DNA of 64,000 bases from positions 1-64,000 of the forward strand of contig JANYKL010000070.1 of the NCBI GenBank assembly GCA_025361625.1, written 5' to 3'. The notes beneath the pieces are model-generated. The model saw only the letters and a list, made by a program, of their open reading frames with translations, was not told the DNA's origin and searched no databases. Position 1 is the stretch's first letter. Each line of letters begins with the position of its first letter. Position numbers and translations under genes: made by a program. Of the stretch, positions 46,076-55,221 are shown one piece after another. This DNA is from Acidobacteriaceae bacterium (GTDB lineage Bacteria > Acidobacteriota > Terriglobia > Terriglobales > Acidobacteriaceae).

Positions 46076-46411
46076 CGATTCTCCGCTGATCGGCTCTCAA
46101 ACTAACCATAGGACGAAAAGCCTCCGAGCGCAAACCTGGAAGGTCGTATCCTTTCACCGCGTTTCTTGTTTTTCAGCAAGTTGCCGCAGTGGGGCCTGTA
46201 CCAACGGACATTGCAGCGCACATCTGTGGCTATTACGCTGATAGAAATTCGTTATGTATCGCTGCCGGCCGGAGCGCCTGTGCTGAGATTCGTGCTTCGA
46301 ACGCGCGAGCACGAACCCGAGCACGAACCGGAGCACGAACCAAAGATACAAATCATTCCTTTGCCGGCAGACGCATAGGATGAATACGGCATTTTTCGCT
46401 GCATTTTCGCT
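46076..46411. other. Intergenic region without a supported gene
   Basis: 336 nt between the small CxxC gene and the GAF-amidase gene. Short open frames occur only because of the 12-nt repeat at 46307-46342 and have no ribosome site or family pattern. The rest shows nothing recognisable. Confidence 0.55.
46307..46342 (+). repeat. 12-nt tandem repeat, three units
   Basis: Three copies of GAGCACGAACC plus one variable base (46307, 46319, 46331), with further diverged material upstream, about 70 nt before the GAF-amidase start. Confidence 0.88.
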
Positions 46412-49021
46412 TTGACGGTAAAACACATGAGTTGCAGTCCCGCAGCCCGGCTCGAAGGCGAATCGCCGATCATTGTCGACATACTCGAAGAGTTGACGGT
46501 GCAGGATGGCAACCGCGTTCTCGACTCCATCGGACGGCACGAGCCGATGGGGGCACTCCTCGCTTTTTCGGAACTGCACGGGCAGATCCGCATCCGGCTC
46601 GACACGAATCGGAAGGAACCCGCAAAAGACCTTATAGAGACCGAGCGCTTCATTCTTGACGAGGTTCTGCAGCTGATTTGTGATCGCGCTCTTTGGATTA
46701 CAAAAGCTGACAGCATCATTATCGCTCTGGCCCGGCATTCGGAATCGAAAGACCTTGAGATGGAGTGCCGCGCCACTGCCGGCTCTCTTGCAATCACGCG
46801 CGGAACTCGCCTCAGCGCGGGATCGGAGTTCCTGCGGGAGGGAATGGCCTCGGGTCGCATTTTGCGCTGTGATGATGGCGAGAGCGATCGCCGGATGGCG
46901 CAGGACATCGCCCACAAGCTGGGTGCGAGCTCGACGGTGCTCGTTCCGCTGCGTGGGCGCTACGTGCAGATCGGCGTGCTGCAAGCATTCTCGATGAAGA
47001 AGGGCGCTTTCAGCGAGTCTGACGTTAATGCGCTCGAGCTGCTTGCGGAGCTCGTGCTGTCAGCACTCAAGCCGGAAGATCAGGATCGGCGCACTCATTG
47101 GCTGTCGGACATCGCGGCCGAGATATTGCAGCCGCAGCCGGCGGTCGCGGCGATTGAAGAAGCGATCATTGTTCAGCCGGAGCCGAAGTTCGCGCCTGCC
47201 GCGGTGATAGCCACGCGGTCCGAGAATCTGCCCGAAGAAGTTCTGAGCGCTAGCGTAGACCGTTTCGAAAATATCTTGTCGGACACTTCCGATGTGCTGC
47301 CGCTGCCGCTGATGGTTGACGCTTGGCCTCTCCCGGTCGCGGCTGCGGCGCCAGAGCAATTAATGCTCTTGCAACTGGAAGAAGTTTCTCTCGCAAAAAG
47401 TGATGCACAAAGCACCAGCACTAGCATCAGCACCAGCACCGACGACAAGCCAGAGAAAAAATCGAGCGTTGAAGGCGATCTGACAATTGCTGCGTCTTCT
47501 TTGAGCCATCGCAATCTCTTCGCCGCTATCTCCCGTGGTCTTGGAAGCAGCCGCTCTCGCGTCGGACTGAAGTTGGTGATGGCCATTGCAGTCATTACCT
47601 TGCTGTTCTCGGCCGGAGTCTGGTGGGGGACGCATTCAAATCCCGCTGGGCAGGAGACCACCGGGAACAAGGCAGACTCGAATACACTTCCGCAAACAGT
47701 CACCGCTCCAGTGCCCCCTCAAACCGACTTACCGATGCCCCTCTCGGACAACCTGCTGAGTTCGGCGAAGGTCGACACGGCTTCGGGGAGTGCAGTGGCG
47801 TCCGGCTCAGAAAGGCTGGCAGCACTGCCGAAAATTACCGGGTTGCGGCATTGGTCCTCATCTTTAGGAAGCACCGTAGTCATCGATATGGAAGATGAGG
47901 TGCCCTATGAGGTTCACCGGCTGATGTCTCCAGAACGAATTTATTTTGACTTGCACGACACCGTCTTAGCGCGCGATTTGGACGGCAAAACGATGGACGT
48001 GGGCGACGCTGCGCTCAGCCGCGTTCGAATCGCTCAGCCGGTAGCCGGGCTCACGCGAATTGTGCTCGATACCAAGGACGGCTCGAATTTCTCGGTCAGC
48101 ATGGAAGCGAATCCTTATCGCCTGGTGATTGAACTGCGCGGTGATAAAGGGGCTGGCGGCGGCCATTCGGCCGCGAGCCGAAACGCCGGCCAAGCGATGG
48201 TTGGCAAACTTGCAGCGCAACCCGCCGCCGCATCAAGCCTCCCACTGCTTTCAAAGTCACTGGTGCCGGAGCAGCTATCGCCCAAGTCATCAAATGATCT
48301 TTCGGCGGCAAAAAGCGGAAAGTTCCGTATTGTGCTCGATGCCGGTCACGGAGGTTGGGACCTCGGTACCGTTGGCAAACAGGGGCTGCTGGAAAAAGAT
48401 CTGGTTCTCGACGTTACTCAACGTCTTGGAAAGTTGCTGCAGAGCCGCATCGGAGCCGACGTAAAATTCACCCGCGACGGCGACGAGTACTTACCCCTCG
48501 AGCAACGGTCAGACCTGGCGAACCAAACCCAGGCAGACCTTTTTGTCTCGATTCATGCCAACTACAGCAGTTCCTCCTCGGCTCGAGGAGTAGAAACTTA
48601 CTACAGCGACCTGTTCGCGGCGCCGGGTTCAAAGGAAAAGGAAAAGCTTGAGGATGGAAGCGGCGCCAGACTAACGCCGGTTTCGTTGTCGCTCGGCGGA
48701 CTGCATGAAAAGATTGAAGAATCACGCAAACTTGCCGTCAGCGTGCAGCGCTCCTTGTATTCCACTCTTGCCGCCAATAGCCCTGAGATCCGAAATCGAG
48801 GCATAAAAGATTCGGAATTCGTGGTGCTGACTGGCACGACCATGCCCTCAATTCTTACTGAGATCTCCTTTGTAAGCAGTCCTGAGGATGAGCGGAAACT
48901 TCAAAGCGCTACCTACCGCCAGCAGATTGCCGAGGCGCTATTTCAAGGCATCGCGCGCTATCGGCAATCCTCACCACGCGTCAAACTCGCTCAACTGCAA
49001 ACCGCAGCAGCACGTCGTTAA
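46412..49021 (+). CDS. GAF-TM-AMIN-amidase_3 fusion (N-acetylmuramoyl-L-alanine amidase)
   Basis: 869 residues in the longest form (TTG at 46412; ATG at 46427 is an alternative). A GAF-type domain lies at about 75-225 (GRILRCDDGESD; LVPLRGRYVQIGVLQAFS), a low-complexity linker with an STST repeat near 335-343 follows, and one membrane segment is at ~385-407 (LVMAIAVITLLFSAGVWWG). An AMIN domain spans ~470-578 (VPYEVHRLMSPERIYFDLHD). Amidase_3 covers ~637-862, with DAGHGGWDLG, LLEKDLVLDV, FVSIHANYSS and LTEISFVSS supplying the zinc His/Glu/His and catalytic Glu. GAF would be cytoplasmic and the amidase periplasmic, cleaving the stem peptide from peptidoglycan. The fusion suggests wall hydrolysis tuned by an internal signal. 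All active-site residues look intact. Confidence 0.85.
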   Translation: MTVKHMSCSPAARLEGESPIIVDILEELTVQDGNRVLDSIGRHEPMGALLAFSELHGQIRIRLDTNRKEPAKDLIETERFILDEVLQLICDRALWITKADSIIIALARHSESKDLEMECRATAGSLAITRGTRLSAGSEFLREGMASGRILRCDDGESDRRMAQDIAHKLGASSTVLVPLRGRYVQIGVLQAFSMKKGAFSESDVNALELLAELVLSALKPEDQDRRTHWLSDIAAEILQPQPAVAAIEEAIIVQPEPKFAPAAVIATRSENLPEEVLSASVDRFENILSDTSDVLPLPLMVDAWPLPVAAAAPEQLMLLQLEEVSLAKSDAQSTSTSISTSTDDKPEKKSSVEGDLTIAASSLSHRNLFAAISRGLGSSRSRVGLKLVMAIAVITLLFSAGVWWGTHSNPAGQETTGNKADSNTLPQTVTAPVPPQTDLPMPLSDNLLSSAKVDTASGSAVASGSERLAALPKITGLRHWSSSLGSTVVIDMEDEVPYEVHRLMSPERIYFDLHDTVLARDLDGKTMDVGDAALSRVRIAQPVAGLTRIVLDTKDGSNFSVSMEANPYRLVIELRGDKGAGGGHSAASRNAGQAMVGKLAAQPAAASSLPLLSKSLVPEQLSPKSSNDLSAAKSGKFRIVLDAGHGGWDLGTVGKQGLLEKDLVLDVTQRLGKLLQSRIGADVKFTRDGDEYLPLEQRSDLANQTQADLFVSIHANYSSSSSARGVETYYSDLFAAPGSKEKEKLEDGSGARLTPVSLSLGGLHEKIEESRKLAVSVQRSLYSTLAANSPEIRNRGIKDSEFVVLTGTTMPSILTEISFVSSPEDERKLQSATYRQQIAEALFQGIARYRQSSPRVKLAQLQTAAARR
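47411..47440 (+). repeat. 12-nt in-frame repeat, 2.5 units
   Basis: AGCACCAGCACT, AGCATCAGCACC, AGCACC inside the GAF-amidase linker, coding for an STST run. Confidence 0.7.
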
Positions 49022-49049
49022 TGTCTCGATTCGACTCGGGCTTCACCGG

Positions 49050-50528
49050 TCACCAGCTGTAGTGTGCGGTGTAGGTAACGGTCTTTTCGCCGTCCGGAGC
49101 GATCGTGACCGGAAATTCAATGGTGTTGGCGTCTGTCTTCTTATACTCGGATGAGTTGGAAGCAATCTCCCAGGTCAGGCTGCGGTAGAGATGCTCGACC
49201 ACACGCACCTTCACCGCTTCTTTCTTGTGATTGCGAATCTTGATCTCAAACGACTCGGTGGCAGATTTTTTGCCGGATTCAAGCACGTAATCGATACGGC
49301 GGCGCTCTGCCGTCATATCGAAGGCGTTGCCGGTATAAACTCGCACCGTCTCGTCGCGAGGAGTGTGGTCGATGACGTTCTCACCGGTGAATTCAATCTG
49401 GCCATCATCGTTGCGGCGATAGAAGCGCAGGCGGCCTTTCGGGAGCGGTATTCCAAGATGATTTGCCTGTGAATTCACGAACTCGCGCATGACCCATATC
49501 TTCGAATTAGATTCCGTTCCGTAAGAATGGTCGTTGCGAATATTTTCCCACGCCCAACCGCTGTAGCGATTGAGATCGATATTGGCGCCATCGTAGATAA
49601 AGATTTGCCTGGCTGTAACGTGATCAGCGTGGATGAACTCCACCTGCTTCGTCTCGCGATCGCGCAATGTGGACGGGCGCTCGAGAGTGTAGAGATGAAA
49701 TTCGTCAAAAGCTTTCTCCGTGACGTTGGCCCTCATATCCATTGCTTTCGCGGCCTCTTGTAAACGTGCCCCCATTTGACCTGCCACTTCAGGCTGAATT
49801 TTATTGACGTCTCCAGCCATGAGCTTGATGCGCGCGTTCTCGAAGGTCTTGCCGGTTTGGTTATCGATCGTGATCCAGCCAACTACATCGACGATGTCAC
49901 CTTTATCAGGGGCCACGAGGTTGTAGTCCGTTTTCCAACTCATTCCTCCGGTCACATATGAAAATTCGGCGGGAAAACTTCCCGCCTGATCGGTGGCCAG
50001 AGACCACTCCAGCCGCGGCTTCAGAATGCTGTCGTTGGTGAGACTCGGAAAGACCGGAGTGCCGGGCATGCTGAATCGCAACTGTCCGTTCACTTCAATC
50101 ACAGGCTGCTGCGCCGCTGCATTGTTATACGACTGGCCGCCGCGATAAGGCTGAAAGTAGTCGGGAGGAGTGTAGCCGCTGCGGATGATCTTTCCCTTGA
50201 CGGTCTGGCCGTTGCCAACCTCGAAGTCGATGGTCTTGCCTTCATAGAGCGAGAGCAATAACGGTTCGGAGATAGCGTCTGCGCGATAGTTCTGCTCCAG
50301 AATCTGGAGAGTGTGCTTGCCGGTCGGATCGCGGAGCACAACGGAATCCGGCTCTAGGTGCATGGTGATGTTGTTCACGTTCACTTGATTCTCTCCAGGC
50401 TTCAACTCAAGAGGAATCTGGTCGCGAACAACCGCAAAATTCTGGTTGTAGATCGTAAGTGACGGTGGGGTCGATTGCGCCAAAAGCGTAGCGGAAAACA
50501 ACGAAATGCAGACGAAGCGAGCTTTCAT
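49050..50528 (-). CDS. DUF4139 domain-containing exported protein
   Basis: 492 residues from the ATG at 50528, which has GGAGGTACC before it. The frame extends 18 codons upstream without support. A signal peptide (MKARFVCISLFSATLLAQS) is followed by LTIYNQNFAVVRDQIPLELK and the long DUF4139 beta-domain, with GMSWKTDYNLV, GWITIDNQTGKTFENARIKL and a C-terminal EIKIRNHKKEAVKVRVVEHL and YTAHYSW. The family is widespread, exported and uncharacterised. It is convergent with the GAF-amidase gene (28 nt between stops). The aminotransferase gene follows downstream on the far side but is transcribed separately. Confidence 0.88.
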   Translation of the reverse strand: MKARFVCISLFSATLLAQSTPPSLTIYNQNFAVVRDQIPLELKPGENQVNVNNITMHLEPDSVVLRDPTGKHTLQILEQNYRADAISEPLLLSLYEGKTIDFEVGNGQTVKGKIIRSGYTPPDYFQPYRGGQSYNNAAAQQPVIEVNGQLRFSMPGTPVFPSLTNDSILKPRLEWSLATDQAGSFPAEFSYVTGGMSWKTDYNLVAPDKGDIVDVVGWITIDNQTGKTFENARIKLMAGDVNKIQPEVAGQMGARLQEAAKAMDMRANVTEKAFDEFHLYTLERPSTLRDRETKQVEFIHADHVTARQIFIYDGANIDLNRYSGWAWENIRNDHSYGTESNSKIWVMREFVNSQANHLGIPLPKGRLRFYRRNDDGQIEFTGENVIDHTPRDETVRVYTGNAFDMTAERRRIDYVLESGKKSATESFEIKIRNHKKEAVKVRVVEHLYRSLTWEIASNSSEYKKTDANTIEFPVTIAPDGEKTVTYTAHYSW

Positions 50529-50657
50529 TAAGGTACCTCCGCGATCGTTTGAGGCCGCCGGGGGGAGGAAGTCGCGGCTCACGGATCAGGTTATCGTGAA
50601 TAGAACGCGGGGGTAAGTGATTCTTGCGTGACGATCTTGATTTCGCAACAGGCGGCG

Positions 50658-51875
50658 CTACTGGCTATAGCGTTGACGCATAAACGAGCCGATTGCGGAA
50701 TAGGCTGCCGCTAAAGTTTTTTCGTCGGGCAAAAATACGATGCGGAAATGTTTTGTCCCGGGCCGCTGTCCAAAGCCTGAGCCATGCACCACGGTCACGT
50801 GCTTTTGCCGGATCAACTCGGTAACAAATACATCGTCGCCCTCCGGGATGTCGATGCTCGGGTACGCGTAAAACGCTCCGCGCGGAGTGACGCAGTGAAT
50901 ACGCGAAGTTTCCTCGCACCACTTCATCGTCAGATCGCGCCGCGTGCGCAGTTTCTGCCGCACTTCGACAAGATGATCTTGCGGCCCTTCGAGCGCCGCT
51001 TGAATCGCATACTGTTCAGGATGATTCGCGCACAAGCGTGCCCGCAGCAACTTATTCACGCCCTCCAGATAAGGCTTGATCACCGCCGCCTCGCCGCTCG
51101 CAATGCCCCATCCGATGCGCCATCCCGGCGCAAGATAATTTTTAGATAATCCGCCAAACGTTACAACCGGAACATCGGGCGCAACTTCAGCCATCGCCAC
51201 ATGAGGATCGTCATCTATATCGATGATGAGCTTGTCGTAAATTTCGTCCGCGAAAATAATCAGGTTATGCCGGCGCGCCATTTCGCCAATTTGCTCCAGC
51301 GTCTTGCGCGTGCAGACTGAGCCTGTGGGATTGTTCGGATTGATGAGAACGATGCCGCGAGTCCGCGGCGTGATCTTCTTCTCAATGTCCGCCAGGTCAG
51401 GCTGCCATCCGTCCTCTTCTTTCAGGTAGTACGCGCGCAATCCCACCTCAAGCTTCGCCAGAACGGCCGAATAAAGCGGATAGTCAGGGCAGGGAGTCAG
51501 CAAATTGTCCCCCGGATTCAGCAGCGCGGTCAGGCAAATATCCACCGTCTCGCTCACTCCAGAGGTGACAAAAACATCCTGAATCGTCGTGATCCCCTTG
51601 CGCTCCGCCTCCCCGCGAATCGCTTCCAGAGCCTGCGGAATGCCGGAAGAACTCGAATAGCCATTCTTCCCGTCGCGCATCGCTTTATAGACCGCCTCAA
51701 TCATGTGCGGCGGTGTTTGGAAATCAAAATTAAGCGGATCGCCAATATTAAGCGGAAGAATTTTATGCCCCTGCCGCTCTACCTCATCGGCTACGCACGC
51801 CAAGTCGCGAATGGCGTAACGCACATTTTCCAAGCGAGTTGCGGGAGAAATTTCGCGGGTCTGTGTGATCGGCAT
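50658..51875 (-). CDS. PLP-dependent class I/II aminotransferase
   Basis: 405 residues from MPITQTREIS at 51875; an extension of 15 codons upstream is possible but unlikely. Fold type I aminotransferase: LNIGDPLNFDFQTPPHMIEA, GYSSSSGIPQALEAIR, NPNNPTGSVC, ADEIYDKL and FGGLSKNYLAPGWRIGW, where the Lys in SKNY forms the Schiff base with PLP, and Arg in HFRIVFLP binds the substrate carboxylate. The pattern fits alanine/aspartate-type transaminases (AlaA/AspC-like). Specificity is not deducible. It lies 77 nt downstream of the aldehyde dehydrogenase on the same strand, suggesting a shared catabolic transcript. Confidence 0.9.
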   Translation of the reverse strand: MPITQTREISPATRLENVRYAIRDLACVADEVERQGHKILPLNIGDPLNFDFQTPPHMIEAVYKAMRDGKNGYSSSSGIPQALEAIRGEAERKGITTIQDVFVTSGVSETVDICLTALLNPGDNLLTPCPDYPLYSAVLAKLEVGLRAYYLKEEDGWQPDLADIEKKITPRTRGIVLINPNNPTGSVCTRKTLEQIGEMARRHNLIIFADEIYDKLIIDIDDDPHVAMAEVAPDVPVVTFGGLSKNYLAPGWRIGWGIASGEAAVIKPYLEGVNKLLRARLCANHPEQYAIQAALEGPQDHLVEVRQKLRTRRDLTMKWCEETSRIHCVTPRGAFYAYPSIDIPEGDDVFVTELIRQKHVTVVHGSGFGQRPGTKHFRIVFLPDEKTLAAAYSAIGSFMRQRYSQ

Positions 51876-51952
51876 AGGCTCAATAAATGTCCTTAACAAT
51901 GCTACAGGGCCTACGCACAAGTTGCGGGCACTGTATCACCTCAATCGCCTAA

Positions 51953-53491
51953 TTACTCTGGGCGGTCAATCTGCGCCCTCTGCAGCGTATCGGAGTAATC
52001 GACATACACCGCCTTCCACTCCGTGTAAAAGTCAATCGCGCCAATGCCGCCCTCGCGATGCCCGTTCCCAGTTGCCTTGGTGCCGCCGAACGGCAGATGC
52101 ACTTCAGCTCCAATCGTGGGAGCGTTAATGTAAGTGATACCCGTCTCCAGATCGCGAACCGCGGCAAAGGCCTTGTTCACATCTCTGGTGTAGAGCGACG
52201 ACGACAAGCCGTACTCGATATTGTTGGCAATCGCAATCGCATCTTCCAGACCTTCACAAGGAATAATCGAAACCACCGGTCCAAAGATTTCTTCCTGAGC
52301 AATCTGCATCTTGGGGTCGACGTCGATAAAGACGGTTGGCTCGACGAAGAATCCGTGCTTGTAGTCGCCCTTGTCGAGTCGATTGCCGCCAGTGACGAGT
52401 TTCGCCCCTTCGTTCTTTCCAATCTCGATGTATTTCAAGTCCGTATCGAGCTGGCGTTGGTTCACCGCCGGACCCATCTCTACGCTCTCATCCAGGCCGT
52501 TGCCGACTTTGATCTTCTTCGCGCGCGCCACAAAATCATCGACAAATTTGCGATACACGCCCTTCTGTACCAGGATGCGGCTGGTCGCTGTGCAACGCTG
52601 GCCGGTAGTTCCGAACGCACCCCACAGGCCGCCTTCGACCGCGAGTTCGAGATTTGCGTCATCGAGCACGATCATCGGATTTTTCCCGCCAAGTTCAAGA
52701 GAGCAATGCTTAAAGCTCTTGGCCGCGATCTGCCCCACGATCCTTCCCACCGCCGACGAGCCCGTCAGCGAGATCGCTCGCACATCGCGATGCTCAGTCA
52801 GCGGAGTGCCAACCTCCGGCCCGAATCCCGCTACAACATTGATCACTCCCCTCGGCACCCCCGCATCAGTCAACGCCTGCACCAGATTAAAAGTCGATAG
52901 CGGAGTATCCTGCGCTGGCTTGATCACGCAAGTGTTGCCGCAAACGATCGCCGGTAAGAGCTTCCATGAAGAAATCGCCATGGGGAAGTTCCACGGCGTA
53001 ATCATGCCGCAAACTCCAATCGGCTGCCGCACGGCCATGGCAAACTTATTCGGCAACTCAGAAGGCACGGTCGGTCCAAACAGGCGGCGGCCCTCTCCGG
53101 CATTGTAGTAAGCCGCGTCAATTGCCTCCTGCACGTCTCCCCGCGTCTCTTTTAAAACCTTGCCCATCTCGCGAGTCATGTCGCGAGCATGGTCTTCCTT
53201 GCGTTCAATCAGAATCTCGGCTGCCCGAAATACCATCTCGGCACGCCGCGGTGCCGGAACCAGACGCCACTTGGCAAAGGCGCGCTTGGCGGCATCCACG
53301 GCTGCGTCCACGTCTTCTTTATTGGACTCCTGGAAGATAGCGACAACCTCTCGCGTATCCGCCGGATTGATGTCTTCAAAGGTCTTTCCGCTAGCGGATT
53401 CGACCCACTCCCCGTCAATAAAGTTCTTGAAAACCTTGGATTTGGGCGTGCCGCCAGAGATAGCGGGGTTAGTAATGGTGTCAGTAGCCAA
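51953..53491 (-). CDS. NAD(P)-dependent aldehyde dehydrogenase
   Basis: 512 residues. TTG at 53491 is chosen because GAGGAGG lies six bases upstream; the in-frame TTG at 53506 would place the ribosome site inside the gene. [19 protein letters not shown] (Asn in the oxyanion hole), [14 protein letters not shown] (cofactor binding), [11 protein letters not shown] (catalytic Glu) and [14 protein letters not shown] (catalytic Cys) make a complete ALDH active site. The start region [20 protein letters not shown] resembles succinate-semialdehyde, piperideine-6-carboxylate or betaine-aldehyde-type dehydrogenases. The neighbouring aminotransferase suggests amino acid or polyamine catabolism, as inference. 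Confidence 0.92.
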   Translation of the reverse strand: MATDTITNPAISGGTPKSKVFKNFIDGEWVESASGKTFEDINPADTREVVAIFQESNKEDVDAAVDAAKRAFAKWRLVPAPRRAEMVFRAAEILIERKEDHARDMTREMGKVLKETRGDVQEAIDAAYYNAGEGRRLFGPTVPSELPNKFAMAVRQPIGVCGMITPWNFPMAISSWKLLPAIVCGNTCVIKPAQDTPLSTFNLVQALTDAGVPRGVINVVAGFGPEVGTPLTEHRDVRAISLTGSSAVGRIVGQIAAKSFKHCSLELGGKNPMIVLDDANLELAVEGGLWGAFGTTGQRCTATSRILVQKGVYRKFVDDFVARAKKIKVGNGLDESVEMGPAVNQRQLDTDLKYIEIGKNEGAKLVTGGNRLDKGDYKHGFFVEPTVFIDVDPKMQIAQEEIFGPVVSIIPCEGLEDAIAIANNIEYGLSSSLYTRDVNKAFAAVRDLETGITYINAPTIGAEVHLPFGGTKATGNGHREGGIGAIDFYTEWKAVYVDYSDTLQRAQIDRPE

Positions 53492-53739
53492 AAGGAGCCT
53501 CCTCAAAAAATTGCAGAAGTTCTATGCTAACAACCGCCCTGCGGACGGGCAAGGCGAGCGACTTCCTCACGCTCTCGTTTAACGGAGCAGCCAGGAGCGT
53601 AAACCGTCAGTTTTTTAGTCACTTTCGTAACCCTTTCCCCCTGTGACGGAGGCTTCAATCTCATAGCACCGGGGATATGATGGGGACAGCTCTCAGAATC
53701 CCTGAACCTTCAAATTTTTTATGAGGCAGGCACCGGTCC

Positions 53740-55026
53740 GTGTCCAATCAAAATAAACCGGAGATTTACGTTGCATGGAAAACGGTGACCTACCGCAGCG
53801 TCGTTATGGCGTTGATGGCTGTCGCAGTCCTGTTTGTATTCTTGATTCATTTGGCCTTCCCGGCATTTACCGATTCAACCGTGAAAGGTGCGAGCCACTT
53901 CGCATCTCTGATTCTTGAAAAAGTTGCCGGCCTTGCGCCTCCAATGAAAGGCTCGGCTCCAATTTCACAGCAGGCTCACTTTACCGCGCTTGATGGCACG
54001 ATTCGGGTTCGAAAAGGGAACGGTACCAGCTGGATTGTCGCTAATTACAACGTTCCGCTCGAGAAGGGCGACGTGGTTCAGACCGGCGCTGAGGGCATGG
54101 CAAAAATTGTTTTTAATGATGGAACGAATTACACCGTCAAGCAGGACTCGCTGATTGTGATCGAAGAGAACTCGGCGAACGACCGGCAGCAGACGAACGT
54201 ATCCGTCGCGGTTACAACTGGAACCGTCGATCTAACCACCGCAACCTACGTTCAGGGTTCTAAGTCGCAGGTCATCGTAGACGGCGCAAGAGCTTCGCTG
54301 GCGCCCGATTCCTCGGCCATGGTGCAAAACAATCCGAAGGATGATCTCCACGAAATCTTGCTGACTAAAGGTAGCGGCGAGGTCGAGCGCAATGGCGAAA
54401 AAGCTCACCTCTCCAACTGGGAGAAGGTCACATTCGGAAGCGAATCGAAGAGCATGCAGCGGACCAAGGAAATCGGGCCGCCGTCCCCCCTCACCCCTGG
54501 CAACATGATGCCGGTATTCGTGAATGCGGGCGAGAAGGCGAAGGAAGTCGAATTTGTCTGGTCGGCAATGACAAATGCGGCCGGATATCGTTTACGAATC
54601 TCCCACAATCCGTATTTTTCTTCCCTGCTGCTCGACAAGAAGGTCGATTCCGCGAGCGTAGTCGTCACCGGTCTCCCCGTTGGAGCCTATTATTGGTCGA
54701 TCCAATCTTACGACGCGGCGGGAAAACAATCGGTTGAAAGCGAGAAGAACCGCTTCACGATTGTCGCGAAAAGCAAGGAAAAGATAAATCTGGCATTAGC
54801 CATTGACCCTTTCGTTCAGCACGGTCATGTGATCGAAGTCAAAGGCACCACCGAGGCAGGGGCCCGCGTGATGGTCAACGGGAAGGAAGTTCCCATAATC
54901 GGCGACGATGGAACTTTCCACTACTTCACGCCGCCGCTGCCGAACGGAGAGAACCTGATTACAGTCACAGCGCAGAACGCGCGAGGCGGAGTCAATACCC
55001 ATCAGGAAAAAGTCGTAATTCAGTAG
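53740..55026 (+). CDS. Membrane-anchored FecR-domain protein with Ig-like C-terminus
   Basis: 428 residues. A membrane segment at about 22-42 (VVMALMAVAVLFVFLIHLAF) anchors it, with the rest outside the cytoplasm. A FecR domain follows (~85-225: ALDGTIRVRKGNGTSWIVAN, GAEGMAKIVFNDGTNYTVKQ, TTGTVDLTT), then an FN3-like unit (VEFVWSAMTNAAGYRLRIS; LPVGAYYWSIQSYDAAGKQS) and a C-terminal Big/glucodextranase-B-like unit (HVIEVKGTTEAGARVMVNGK; ENLITVTAQNARGG). It resembles FecR-type scaffold proteins rather than an anti-sigma factor, as no sigma gene is nearby. GTG start after GAGGCAGG. It lies 195 nt upstream of mreB. Confidence 0.85.
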   Translation: MSNQNKPEIYVAWKTVTYRSVVMALMAVAVLFVFLIHLAFPAFTDSTVKGASHFASLILEKVAGLAPPMKGSAPISQQAHFTALDGTIRVRKGNGTSWIVANYNVPLEKGDVVQTGAEGMAKIVFNDGTNYTVKQDSLIVIEENSANDRQQTNVSVAVTTGTVDLTTATYVQGSKSQVIVDGARASLAPDSSAMVQNNPKDDLHEILLTKGSGEVERNGEKAHLSNWEKVTFGSESKSMQRTKEIGPPSPLTPGNMMPVFVNAGEKAKEVEFVWSAMTNAAGYRLRISHNPYFSSLLLDKKVDSASVVVTGLPVGAYYWSIQSYDAAGKQSVESEKNRFTIVAKSKEKINLALAIDPFVQHGHVIEVKGTTEAGARVMVNGKEVPIIGDDGTFHYFTPPLPNGENLITVTAQNARGGVNTHQEKVVIQ

Positions 55027-55221
55027 AGCTTGCGCTCAATTTGAACGATTGAGTTTGCGCAAGAAGTGACCAGAAACAGGTGCCTTAGTAACCACCGGCG
55101 ATAGGCAACATGCAAGTAGAATAGGGGCACACAAAGATTGAACCGTAAATGCTGAGTGGAAACGAAAAGTTCCCCGCCACTTTGGGGCAAGACGAAATTC
55201 AAGAAGAGAGACGTATCAGTC

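Noticed and set aside
46166-46378. 70-codon frame with EHEP repeats before the GAF-amidase gene
   Set aside because: Created by the 12-nt tandem repeat; no start signal or known family.
46154-46984. 276-codon minus-strand frame over the GAF-amidase N-terminus
   Set aside because: Arg/Ser-rich shadow of the plus-strand gene; no family pattern or ribosome site.
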